Source of the DNA: Flavobacterium panacagri
Lineage (GTDB): Bacteria > Bacteroidota > Bacteroidia > Flavobacteriales > Flavobacteriaceae
Length of the DNA stretch: 64,000 nucleotides
Reading direction: 5' to 3'
Assembly (NCBI RefSeq): GCF_030378165.1
Contig: NZ_CP119766.1
Coordinates: 930,001-994,000, forward strand
A program made the translations under genes and the position numbers. Under the pieces are notes generated by a model that ran no database searches, was not told the DNA's origin, and was given only the letters and a program-made list of their open reading frames with translations. Positions 53,594 through 60,835 of this stretch are shown here, in pieces. How positions within the stretch are numbered: position 1 is the stretch's first letter; the number at the start of each line of letters is the position of its first letter.

Positions 53594-54724
53594 ATGAAAA
53601 AAGTTGTAATGACTCTTGCATTTGCTCTAGCCTTAACAGGGTTACGTGCACAAACAGAAACGAACAGTGGTTTTAATAAATGGTCTATCGAATTTGGAGG
53701 AGGGATTAACAAACCACAACGACCATTCTCTCCAGGTTATGCAACAAGTACTCCAAACCTTTGGGTTGGAGATTTAGGGGTACGTTACATGCTTAATAAT
53801 AAGTTTGGTTTAAAAGCCGACTTTGGTTATAACAGCTTTACAAACCAAAAAAACTCTAAAGATTTTGATTCAAAATACTATAGAGTAGATTTACAAGCTG
53901 TTTCCAACTTAGGGCGTATTATGAATTTTGAAACTTGGACCAATACTTTAGGATTATTAGGCCACGCAGGTTTTGGTTTAGCCCAGCTAGAAAGTAATCG
54001 TTCTAATGAAAAAGACCTAATTGGAAATTTTATTGTTGGTGTTACAGGACAAATAAGATTATCTAACAGAGTTGCCTTAACGGGAGACTTCTCTACAATT
54101 TTAAATGCATCACAAAACCACACTTTTGATGGCGCTTACATCGGTACAGGAAAAGGCTTTTCAGGAATACTTTTTAATGGTACTGTAGGACTAAATGTTT
54201 ATTTAGGCAAAAATGCTAAACATGCCGACTGGACTGTAATTGCAAATGATAATGCTAACGTTGAAGCTTTAGAAAGCAAAATAGCAGATCTGGAATCTCA
54301 GATCAAAAAAATACCTGCGCAAAAAGAAATTGTGAGAGAAAAACAAGTTAGTGCACCGCAGCCTACTGACAATGAATTGATCAAAAGAATGATCAACGAT
54401 AAGTATTACAGTGTTTATTTTGACTTTAACAAAACAACTCCAATAGAAAACTCAACTGCAGCGATCGATGTGGTTTTAACTTATTTAAGAAAAAACCCAT
54501 CTGCATCACTTGATTTAATTGGATATGCTGACCAAGTTGGAAAAGCAGATTACAATGAAAAACTATCAAACGCAAGAGCCAATAATGTAAAAACTATTTT
54601 AGAGAAAGCTGGAATTGCTTCATCTCGTTTAAACGTTGTTGCTAATGGCGCTGATACGTCTATCCAAAAAGATTCTGAAGAAGCTAGAAGATTAGCCAGA
54701 AGAGTCACTTTTATTGTGAAATAA
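53594..54724 (+). CDS. OmpA-family outer-membrane protein
   Basis: This 376-residue protein has a signal peptide (1-19, ...TGLRAQ), an N-terminal eight-strand-type beta barrel (about 25-215: KWSIEFGGGINKPQRPF, FGLKADFGYNSFTNQ, ...GTVGLNVYLGKNAK), a short linker (about 225-265) and a C-terminal OmpA peptidoglycan-binding domain (about 270-376: YYSVYFDFNKTTPIE, LDLIGYADQVGKADYNEKLSNARANNV, RLARRVTFIVK). It would link the outer membrane to peptidoglycan. It lies between paralogues B and C and ends at a clear terminator. Confidence 0.92.
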   Translation: MKKVVMTLAFALALTGLRAQTETNSGFNKWSIEFGGGINKPQRPFSPGYATSTPNLWVGDLGVRYMLNNKFGLKADFGYNSFTNQKNSKDFDSKYYRVDLQAVSNLGRIMNFETWTNTLGLLGHAGFGLAQLESNRSNEKDLIGNFIVGVTGQIRLSNRVALTGDFSTILNASQNHTFDGAYIGTGKGFSGILFNGTVGLNVYLGKNAKHADWTVIANDNANVEALESKIADLESQIKKIPAQKEIVREKQVSAPQPTDNELIKRMINDKYYSVYFDFNKTTPIENSTAAIDVVLTYLRKNPSASLDLIGYADQVGKADYNEKLSNARANNVKTILEKAGIASSRLNVVANGADTSIQKDSEEARRLARRVTFIVK

Positions 54725-54747
54725 TTTTCTTTTTTAAATGGTGAATT

Positions 54748-54783
54748 AAAGTCCTTAAGATGTTATCTTAAGGACTTTTTTAT
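54748..54783. terminator. Terminator of the OmpA-family gene
   Basis: The stem AAAGTCCTTAAGAT / ATCTTAAGGACTTT has a very small loop and a T run. Confidence 0.92.
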
Positions 54784-54787
54784 TGCT

Positions 54788-54795
54788 TAAATTTG
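54788..54795 (+). promoter_or_regulatory. -7 box (TAAATTTG) of paralogue C
   Basis: TAAATTTG lies directly behind the terminator and 50 bases before the ATG at 54846. Confidence 0.45.
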
Positions 54796-54845
54796 ATACA
54801 TGCAATAACATAAAAATTGGAATAAATTTTGATGAATTTTCCGTT

Positions 54846-56291
54846 ATGAAAAAACTGCTTCTACTTTTCGTTTTATTTTCTAAAACAGTATTGTTTAGTC
54901 AAACTGTTTTAAATTCTTTGCCACTAAATCTGAACTTTCTAGGAAAAACTCAGATTTTAAATGCACAAGATGAAAAAACCAAGGATATTTACGCTTTTAC
55001 CTGGGACAATAAAAATGTAAATATTTTAAAATACAATCCATCTTTGTTTCTTGCTAGCCAATTTAGCGATTCTATAAAACATGAAACAAGTCGGGATTTA
55101 GTTGGTTACAGTATAAGTGAGGACAAAAAACCATCGTTATACTGGAGTTCCCGTGATTATAAGAACATTTTAATTACCACTTATAATCTGGATAACAAAA
55201 CCTCAGAATCCTTAAAATTTGATTTTCCAAAAAACCAAGATTATATTATTAGTTCTTTCCAGCAGAACAATACTTTCTACATTCTGGCAAAAGAAAAAGA
55301 TTTTGAACATCTGCTTCTTTACAAATTTGAAGATGGAAAATGTGAAATTAAAATGTTTGATTTTTCTTCATTTATTTTTAAAAATGAAAGGAATGTTCAA
55401 ATTTCTTTCAACGCACTTATCAAATATTTCCCAATAAACAAAGTAGACCCAAATATTTATGCTCCAATAGAATTGGCTTCAAGTAGCAGCAAAATGTATG
55501 TAATTCAGGATCATATTATTTTGACATTTGATAATACTCTTATCAAAACACAAGTCTTCGATCTTAGTATTAAAACCGGTGATATAAAAGAAAAAACTTT
55601 TGATTTCCCAGCTTCGGAAACTCCAACCCGAACAACAAATTCATTTTATAGTGATAATAAATTATTTCAGGTAAAGGCTAATAAAGAATTCCTTCTATTT
55701 GAAATCAAAGATTTTGAATCTGGAAAGGGCATTAAGAATTATTCATTTTCAAAAAATGATACAATTCCCTTTATGAACTCCCCTTTTGTTATGCAAATTG
55801 ACAACAACGAACCTCGTCAATTAAAAACCACTGAAAAATTCCTAAAAAATATAAACGGACTTCCTGCCGGTATTTCAGTTTTTAAAAACCATAAAAACAG
55901 TTTCATCACTTTTAGCGGTTTTGGAGAATATAGAGACTTTTATTTTTCTTTCAATTCTATGGATGATTTTGGAGAGCGTATCCCTTATTCGTTAAGTAAA
56001 GCAGTCTATTTTGACGCTATGTTAAATGAGAATTGGAATTTTACAAAAGATTTTCAAGCAAGACCTTTGGCGGTCGATAATCTGTTTTACTTTTTAAATA
56101 ACAATAAAAACATAAGATTGTACGATACACTAAGATTAAAAGATTTTTATATTTTAAGTTATTACGACATTGCTTCTAAGCAATTTATCATGCGAAAATT
56201 TACGGATGGCCCGATGATGGAAGACAATGGAAATCCGATTATGAATAAGTCTCAATTCTCAAAACCATTCTCTTTTGGTGATATAAAATAG
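54846..56291 (+). CDS. Secreted paralogue C (uncharacterised, 481 aa)
   Basis: This is the third member of the family. I set the start at 54846 (MKKLLLLFVLFSKTVLFSQ), the first residue of a clean signal peptide; an upstream frame to 54783 runs into the terminator. Shared blocks are VGYSISEDKKPSLYWSSRD, NSFYSDNKLFQVKANKEFLLFEIKDFESG, PAGISVFKNHKNSFITFSG and YILSYYDIASKQFIMRKFTDG. Unlike A and B it has a 23-residue tail after the FTDG block. No function known. Confidence 0.7.
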   Translation: MKKLLLLFVLFSKTVLFSQTVLNSLPLNLNFLGKTQILNAQDEKTKDIYAFTWDNKNVNILKYNPSLFLASQFSDSIKHETSRDLVGYSISEDKKPSLYWSSRDYKNILITTYNLDNKTSESLKFDFPKNQDYIISSFQQNNTFYILAKEKDFEHLLLYKFEDGKCEIKMFDFSSFIFKNERNVQISFNALIKYFPINKVDPNIYAPIELASSSSKMYVIQDHIILTFDNTLIKTQVFDLSIKTGDIKEKTFDFPASETPTRTTNSFYSDNKLFQVKANKEFLLFEIKDFESGKGIKNYSFSKNDTIPFMNSPFVMQIDNNEPRQLKTTEKFLKNINGLPAGISVFKNHKNSFITFSGFGEYRDFYFSFNSMDDFGERIPYSLSKAVYFDAMLNENWNFTKDFQARPLAVDNLFYFLNNNKNIRLYDTLRLKDFYILSYYDIASKQFIMRKFTDGPMMEDNGNPIMNKSQFSKPFSFGDIK

Positions 56292-56392
56292 CATTAAATT
56301 TATTGGAAGTGAATTGAAATACGTATTGTTTTCAGGGTTTTGAAAAAATGGTTTGGATTATTTTTTCTAATTTTACAAAAAAGACACATATT

Positions 56393-56911
56393 ATGCTATC
56401 AAAAAATATTGAATTGGCTTTAAACAAGCAAATCCGCATAGAAGCAGAATCTTCGCAAACGTATCTTTCTATGGCTTGTTGGGCAGAAGTACAAGGATTA
56501 GAGGGAATTGCTCAATTTATGTACACACAGTCAGATGAAGAGCGTGCTCACATGCTTAAATTGGTTAAGTATGTAAACGAACGCGGAGGTCACGCTCAGG
56601 TAACAGACCTTAAAGCACCAAAAACGACTTACACTACTTTCAAAGAAATGTTTGAGGAGCTTTACAATCACGAACTTTTTGTATCGAAATCGATCAACGA
56701 ATTAGTGCATATTACTTTTGAAGAAAAAGATTATGCTACACATAATTTCTTACAATGGTATGTTTCTGAACAAATCGAAGAAGAAGCAACTGCTAAATCT
56801 ATTCTGGATAAAATCAACTTAATTGGAGACGATAAAGGCGGACTTTACCTGTTCGACCGTGATATTCAGCAATTAACAGTTACCAGTTCGATTGCTATCA
56901 ATCCAAAATAA
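56393..56911 (+). CDS. Ferritin
   Basis: This is a cytoplasmic 24-mer iron-storage protein (172 residues). The start at 56393 (MLSKNIELALNKQ) matches bacterial FtnA; the frame to 56348 adds 15 non-conserved residues. Ferroxidase-centre residues are visible in RIEAESSQTYLSM, DEERAHMLKL (Glu, His) and WYVSEQIEEEATAK (Gln, Glu). It oxidises Fe(II) and stores it as mineral, protecting against iron-driven oxidation. Single gene. Confidence 0.95.
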   Translation: MLSKNIELALNKQIRIEAESSQTYLSMACWAEVQGLEGIAQFMYTQSDEERAHMLKLVKYVNERGGHAQVTDLKAPKTTYTTFKEMFEELYNHELFVSKSINELVHITFEEKDYATHNFLQWYVSEQIEEEATAKSILDKINLIGDDKGGLYLFDRDIQQLTVTSSIAINPK

Positions 56912-56958
56912 AAAAAGTTAAAGTTTATTTAGAATATTTAAAAATTACTTTTTTGGTT

Positions 56959-56966
56959 TATATTTG
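56959..56966 (+). promoter_or_regulatory. -7 box (TATATTTG) of the small Lys/Cys-rich gene
   Basis: TATATTTG would start transcription about 20 bases before the TTG start codon at 56994. Confidence 0.5.
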
Positions 56967-56993
56967 TCTCTGTTTTTATAATACAGAGGAAAA

Positions 56994-57179
56994 TTGGGCA
57001 AGAAAGAAAAAGACAAGGAGAAGAAAAAGGATAAAAAGAAAAAGAAAAATTCTGAAATCCTTGATAAGATTAAGAAGATTGAAAACTGTAAATCTTCTTG
57101 CTGTGAGAAATATAAAAAGAGCGAAAAAAAGCGCTGTTCTCGCTGTCCTATGTTTGATTTATTCAAAAAAACGGCTTAA
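56994..57179 (+). CDS. Small Lys/Cys-rich protein with TTG start
   Basis: This 61-residue protein has a very basic N-terminal half (GKKEKDKEKKKDKKKKKN) and a cysteine-rich end with Cys in NCKSSCCEKYKK and RCSRCPMFDLF, probably a metal site. The start is TTG: an in-frame stop lies 15 bases upstream and no ATG or GTG intervenes. AGAGGA at 56985-56990 is a plausible ribosome site. A -7 box and a strong terminator bracket it, so it looks like a complete tiny gene. The basic tail could bind nucleic acid or ribosomes; function unknown. Confidence 0.65.
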   Translation: MGKKEKDKEKKKDKKKKKNSEILDKIKKIENCKSSCCEKYKKSEKKRCSRCPMFDLFKKTA

Positions 57180-57189
57180 CAAAATATAC

Positions 57190-57223
57190 AAAAACCCATT
57201 GGATTTCTCTAATGGGTTTTTTA
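57190..57223 (+). terminator. Terminator of the small Lys/Cys-rich gene
   Basis: The stem AAAACCCATT / AATGGGTTTT has a 10-base loop and a T run. Confidence 0.88.
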
Positions 57224-57265
57224 GTTTTAAATTGCAGCCAATCTTTCTGATTTTTAAATTCAATT

Positions 57266-57958
57266 ATGGAAAACAACGTTACTATACCGAAATCGAGTCT
57301 CGATTTTCTGGTTCAGCTTAAAGAAAACAATAACAAACCCTGGTTTGACGATCATAAATCTGAATATTTAATCGAATTAGAACATATTCAAAACTTTGCA
57401 GATGCTTTGCTAAAAGAACTTTCTAAAACCGATGTTTTAGAAAATGCTTCAGGAAAAAAAAGCGTTTACCGAATCTATCGTGATATTCGTTTTTCGAAAG
57501 ACAAAACTCCTTTTAAACATTATTGGGGAGGAAGTTACACACGAGCAACAGCAGCGAGACGTGGTGGTTATTATTTTCATTTGGAAAAGGGAAACAGTTT
57601 TTTCGCCGGCGGATTTTGGGGACCAAATGCATCCGATTTAAAACGAATCAGAACTGAATTTGGATTTAATTCTGAAGCTTTTAGAGAAATCCTAAATTCC
57701 AAATCTTTTAAAGACACTTTTGGAACTTTGCAGGGCGAGCAACTTAAAACAGCTCCAAAAGGTTTTGATGCCGATCATGAAGCCATTGATTTACTACGTT
57801 ACAAACAATTTTTAATCATCAAACGTTTTACAGATGAGGAAGTACTAAGTTCAATGTTTTTAGAACAAGCCTTGGACACTTTCAAAAAAATGAGACCTTT
57901 CTTTGATTATATGAGCGAAGTATTGACAACGGATAGCAATGGCGTTTCAATTTTATAA
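57266..57958 (+). CDS. DUF2461 family protein
   Basis: This cytoplasmic 230-residue protein has the DUF2461 (TIGR02453-type) pattern: SLDFLVQLKENNNKPWFDDHKSEY, VYRIYRDIRFSKDKTPFKHYWGGSY, GYYFHLEKGNSFFAGGFWGP. The function is unknown in the family, which is widespread in Bacteroidota. Single gene with its own terminator. Confidence 0.88.
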   Translation: MENNVTIPKSSLDFLVQLKENNNKPWFDDHKSEYLIELEHIQNFADALLKELSKTDVLENASGKKSVYRIYRDIRFSKDKTPFKHYWGGSYTRATAARRGGYYFHLEKGNSFFAGGFWGPNASDLKRIRTEFGFNSEAFREILNSKSFKDTFGTLQGEQLKTAPKGFDADHEAIDLLRYKQFLIIKRFTDEEVLSSMFLEQALDTFKKMRPFFDYMSEVLTTDSNGVSIL

Positions 57959-57980
57959 TTATACTTCGTTATAAAAAATT

Positions 57981-58024
57981 AAACCCGACAGTCCCGAAGC
58001 CTCGGGATTAAACCTGTCGGGTTT
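57981..58024. terminator. Bidirectional terminator between DUF2461 and ssb
   Basis: The outer stem AAACCCGACAG / CTGTCGGGTTT encloses an inner hairpin TCCCGA/TCGGGA (Y-shaped). Confidence 0.85.
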
Positions 58025-58058
58025 GTTTTCCTTTTCGTGGCGTATAATCAAAAGTTAT

Positions 58059-58385
58059 TTATAGCAATAAAATCTCGTTTACAACAACTTCGGTGATGTA
58101 TCTTTTCTCTCCGTTTTTGTCATCGTAACTTCTGTGAGTTAGTTTACCTTCAACTGCGACTTCTTTTCCTTTTACAACAAACTTTTCGATAATTTCGGCT
58201 ACTTTTCCCCAGGCAGTTACACGATGCCATTCGGTTTGTTCTACCTTATCTCCTTTTTCGTTTCTGTAAACATCGTTGGTTGCGATTGTTAAATGCACTA
58301 GCTTTTTACCGCTTTCTAATGTTTTAACTTCTGGATCATTCCCTACATTCCCAATTAACTGTACTCTGTTTTTCATTGCATTCAT
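58059..58385 (-). CDS. ssb: Single-stranded DNA-binding protein
   Basis: This short SSB (108 residues) consists of one OB fold: RVQLIGNVGNDPEVKTLESGKKLVHLTIATND, TEWHRVTAWGKVAEIIEKFVVKG, VEGKLTHRSYDD. It lacks the usual Gly/Pro-rich linker and acidic DDDIPF tip that recruits replication partners, so it is a truncated-type SSB and probably not the only SSB in the genome. An internal Met (58376) is an alternative start. Divergent from the nitrilase fusion gene. Confidence 0.92.
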   Translation of the reverse strand: MNAMKNRVQLIGNVGNDPEVKTLESGKKLVHLTIATNDVYRNEKGDKVEQTEWHRVTAWGKVAEIIEKFVVKGKEVAVEGKLTHRSYDDKNGEKRYITEVVVNEILLL

Positions 58386-58471
58386 GGCGTATATTATTTA
58401 AATGTTAGTATAACTTGAAATTGTTCGTCAACTTCAACGATGCAAAGATGATACAGCCCAGCAATAACAGT

Positions 58472-58546
58472 CGGTTATTAACTATTTACTATCGACTGTA
58501 ACTATTTGTAACCGTTTGTAATTGGAATTCTTTTTTTGTATATTTG
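58472..58546 (+). promoter_or_regulatory. Promoter with operator-like repeats
   Basis: TTG (58516-58518), a 20-base spacer, then TATATTTG (58539-58546), fits the consensus. Immediately upstream, CGGTTA (58472-58477) and TAACCG (58509-58514) form an inverted pair enclosing two direct TAACTATTT units (58479 and 58499) 20 bp apart. The position suggests a regulator site for the GNAT-nitrilase gene. Confidence 0.55.
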
Positions 58547-58562
58547 AGATAAACCTTACTAT

Positions 58563-60092
58563 ATGCAGGCAAAAATCAAAAAAGTCGAGTTACGAAATTT
58601 AGAAATTGAAGACTATAAACAATTAAAAAAATCAATGATCGAATCGTATCCTGAAATGGCCGATTCGTATTGGGGATCTGAAGATATAGAAAGATTACTT
58701 TCTATTTTTCCAGAAGGACAATTGGTAATTTTGGTTGATGGAAAAGTCGTTGGTTCTGCATTATCTCTAATTGTTGATGAAAAATTAGTAGAAAAAAGAC
58801 ATAATTACCAACAAATTAGTGGCGATTACAAATTCTCTACCCATAATCCAAATGCTGAAATTTTATACGGAATAGATGTTTTTATTCACCCAAATTATAG
58901 AGGTTTACGTCTAGGTCGTCGATTATACGATGCCAGAAAGGAACTTTGCGAACAGCTGAACTTAAAAGCAATTGTTTTTGCAGGCAGAATTCCGAGTTAC
59001 AGGGAACATGCTAAAAAGATGTCTCCAAAAACCTATATCGAAAAAGTACGAACCAAAGAGTTGTATGATCCTGTTCTTTCTTTTCAGTTAAGCAATGATT
59101 TTCATGTTTTGAGAGTCATCAAAAATTATTTGGAAGGCGATGAAGAATCGAAAGAGTTTGCGGTTTTACTGGAATGGAATAATATTTATTATGATGACAG
59201 TCCGAAACTAATTAATCTAAAGAAAAACATCATTCGTTTGGGATTAATTCAATGGCAGATGCGCCCATTAAACAACGTTGAAGCATTATTTGAACAAGCT
59301 GAATTCTTTATCGATGCTGTTTCTGGATATGGCTCTGATTTTGCTCTTTTTCCCGAATTATTCATTGCACCTTTAATGGCCGATTACAATCATTTATCTG
59401 AAGCAGAAGCAATTCGGGAATTGGCACGCCATTCTGACCCAATCAGAAAGCGATTTCAGGAATTTGCGATTTCATACAACATCAATATCATTACCGGAAG
59501 TATGCCTTATTTGGAAGGTGGAAATCTTTACAATGTCGGTTTCTTGTGCAAAAGAGATGGAACTTCAGAAATGTATACCAAAATTCATATTACCCCAAAC
59601 GAAGTGATTCATTGGGGAATGAAAGGTGGCTCTGAGTTTAAAACCTTTGATACCGATTGTGGGAAAATTGGAATTTTAATTTGTTATGATGTCGAATTCC
59701 CAGAACTTCCAAGACTTTTAGCTGATGAAGGAATGGATATTTTATTCGTGCCTTTTTTAACAGACACACAAAATGGATATACTCGTGTAAAACATTGTTC
59801 ACAAGCACGTGCAATCGAAAATGAATGTTATGTAGCCATAGCAGGTTGTGTTGGAAATCTTCCGAAAGTAAACAATATGGACATTCAATATGCACAGTCT
59901 TCTGTATTTACACCTTCTGATTTTGCTTTTCCAAGCAACGGAATTAAAGCTGAAGCCACTCCAAACACCGAAATGACTTTAATTGTAGATGTTGATCTGA
60001 ATTTATTAAAAGAACTTCATGAACATGGAAGTGTCAAAACATTAAAAGACAGAAGAAAAGATCTTTATGAACTTAAAAAGCTAAATTCATAA
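58563..60092 (+). CDS. GNAT acetyltransferase fused to carbon-nitrogen hydrolase
   Basis: This is a two-domain cytoplasmic enzyme. The N-terminal GNAT domain (about 8-200) contains the acetyl-CoA loop region HPNYRGLRLGRRLYDARKEL. The C-terminal nitrilase/omega-amidase-type domain (about 222-505) has the Glu-Lys-Cys triad: Glu in ALFPELFIAP, Lys in MYTKIHITP and Cys in GILICYDVEFPEL. The combined substrate is unknown; the fusion suggests linked acylation and amide hydrolysis of an amine compound. 509 residues. Confidence 0.88.
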   Translation: MQAKIKKVELRNLEIEDYKQLKKSMIESYPEMADSYWGSEDIERLLSIFPEGQLVILVDGKVVGSALSLIVDEKLVEKRHNYQQISGDYKFSTHNPNAEILYGIDVFIHPNYRGLRLGRRLYDARKELCEQLNLKAIVFAGRIPSYREHAKKMSPKTYIEKVRTKELYDPVLSFQLSNDFHVLRVIKNYLEGDEESKEFAVLLEWNNIYYDDSPKLINLKKNIIRLGLIQWQMRPLNNVEALFEQAEFFIDAVSGYGSDFALFPELFIAPLMADYNHLSEAEAIRELARHSDPIRKRFQEFAISYNINIITGSMPYLEGGNLYNVGFLCKRDGTSEMYTKIHITPNEVIHWGMKGGSEFKTFDTDCGKIGILICYDVEFPELPRLLADEGMDILFVPFLTDTQNGYTRVKHCSQARAIENECYVAIAGCVGNLPKVNNMDIQYAQSSVFTPSDFAFPSNGIKAEATPNTEMTLIVDVDLNLLKELHEHGSVKTLKDRRKDLYELKKLNS

Positions 60093-60116
60093 AGAGCTCA
60101 TTAAATAAAAGAACCA

Positions 60117-60461
60117 ATGACTGTCATTAGAAGAAATCCGTTATTTGAAATCTATATTGAAAATGATCATTTGGTAGTTAATAATACTGATTTCAGGAGG
60201 GATAACGGCATATTTGAAATTGACAGTATTACAAGTGTAGAACTGATAAGAAATTTATCTTTTATTAATAAAATAATAGAAACAACATTTGGACTAAATG
60301 TCCCCGCAAAATCAAGCGAACTTAGAATTAATTTGGAAAATGGTTTTAAGGATATTGTTCTAACCCATTGTGACCTTAAAAAAGTGGAACTTTTAATCTA
60401 CAAAATCAATCAAGCAATTATTAAAAGAGAAAACGAAAAACCTAGTTTATCAACGAAATAA
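60117..60461 (+). CDS. Small hypothetical protein
   Basis: This soluble 114-residue protein has alternating beta strands and a terminal helix (LFEIYIENDHLVVNNTDFRR, GIFEIDSITSVELIRN, KSSELRINLENGFKDIVLTH, KKVELLIYKINQAIIKRE), compatible with a PH-like fold. No family recognised. It lies 24 bases after the nitrilase fusion gene and 10 bases before the zinc-ribbon gene, so it is probably in one operon. Confidence 0.65.
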   Translation: MTVIRRNPLFEIYIENDHLVVNNTDFRRDNGIFEIDSITSVELIRNLSFINKIIETTFGLNVPAKSSELRINLENGFKDIVLTHCDLKKVELLIYKINQAIIKRENEKPSLSTK

Positions 60462-60471
60462 AAATTGTTAA

Positions 60472-60819
60472 ATGAAGACATGCCTCGAATGTTCCGTTAA
60501 GATTGTTGGCCGAGAAGACAAGAAATTTTGCTCTGATAGCTGCCGAAATGCGTACAATAACAAAATAAATAAAGATAGTACAAATTTCATGCGAAATATA
60601 AACAACAAGTTACGCAAAAATTACCGTATTTTGGCAGAGTTAAATGTAGATGGAAAATCAAAGGCATCGCGTGACAAATTATTAAACAAAGGCTTTGATT
60701 TTGAGTTTTTTACAAACATTTTACAGACAAAGACAGGAAATACATATTATTTCTTGTATGACCAAGGCTATCGTTCCTTGGACAATGATTATTTTATGCT
60801 TGTTAAAAAAGAAATATAG
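60472..60819 (+). CDS. Zinc-ribbon hypothetical protein
   Basis: This 115-residue protein starts with a four-Cys zinc ribbon (MKTCLECSVKIVG...KKFCSDSCRNAYNNK), a pattern like DUF2116 proteins. The remainder is a helix plus a short beta tail (FFTNILQTKTGNTYYFLYDQGYRSL). Function unknown, possibly nucleic-acid or protein binding. It sits between the small gene at 60117 and the M28 peptidase, 16 bases before the latter. Confidence 0.75.
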   Translation: MKTCLECSVKIVGREDKKFCSDSCRNAYNNKINKDSTNFMRNINNKLRKNYRILAELNVDGKSKASRDKLLNKGFDFEFFTNILQTKTGNTYYFLYDQGYRSLDNDYFMLVKKEI

Positions 60820-60835
60820 TTAGCGTTTATTAACC

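Noticed and set aside
56953..57321. 122-residue plus-strand frame overlapping the small Lys/Cys-rich gene
   Set aside because: It is another frame of an A/G-rich region (KTRRRKRIKRKRK) that runs through the terminator and into the DUF2461 gene; the TTG-start frame fits the promoter and terminator better.
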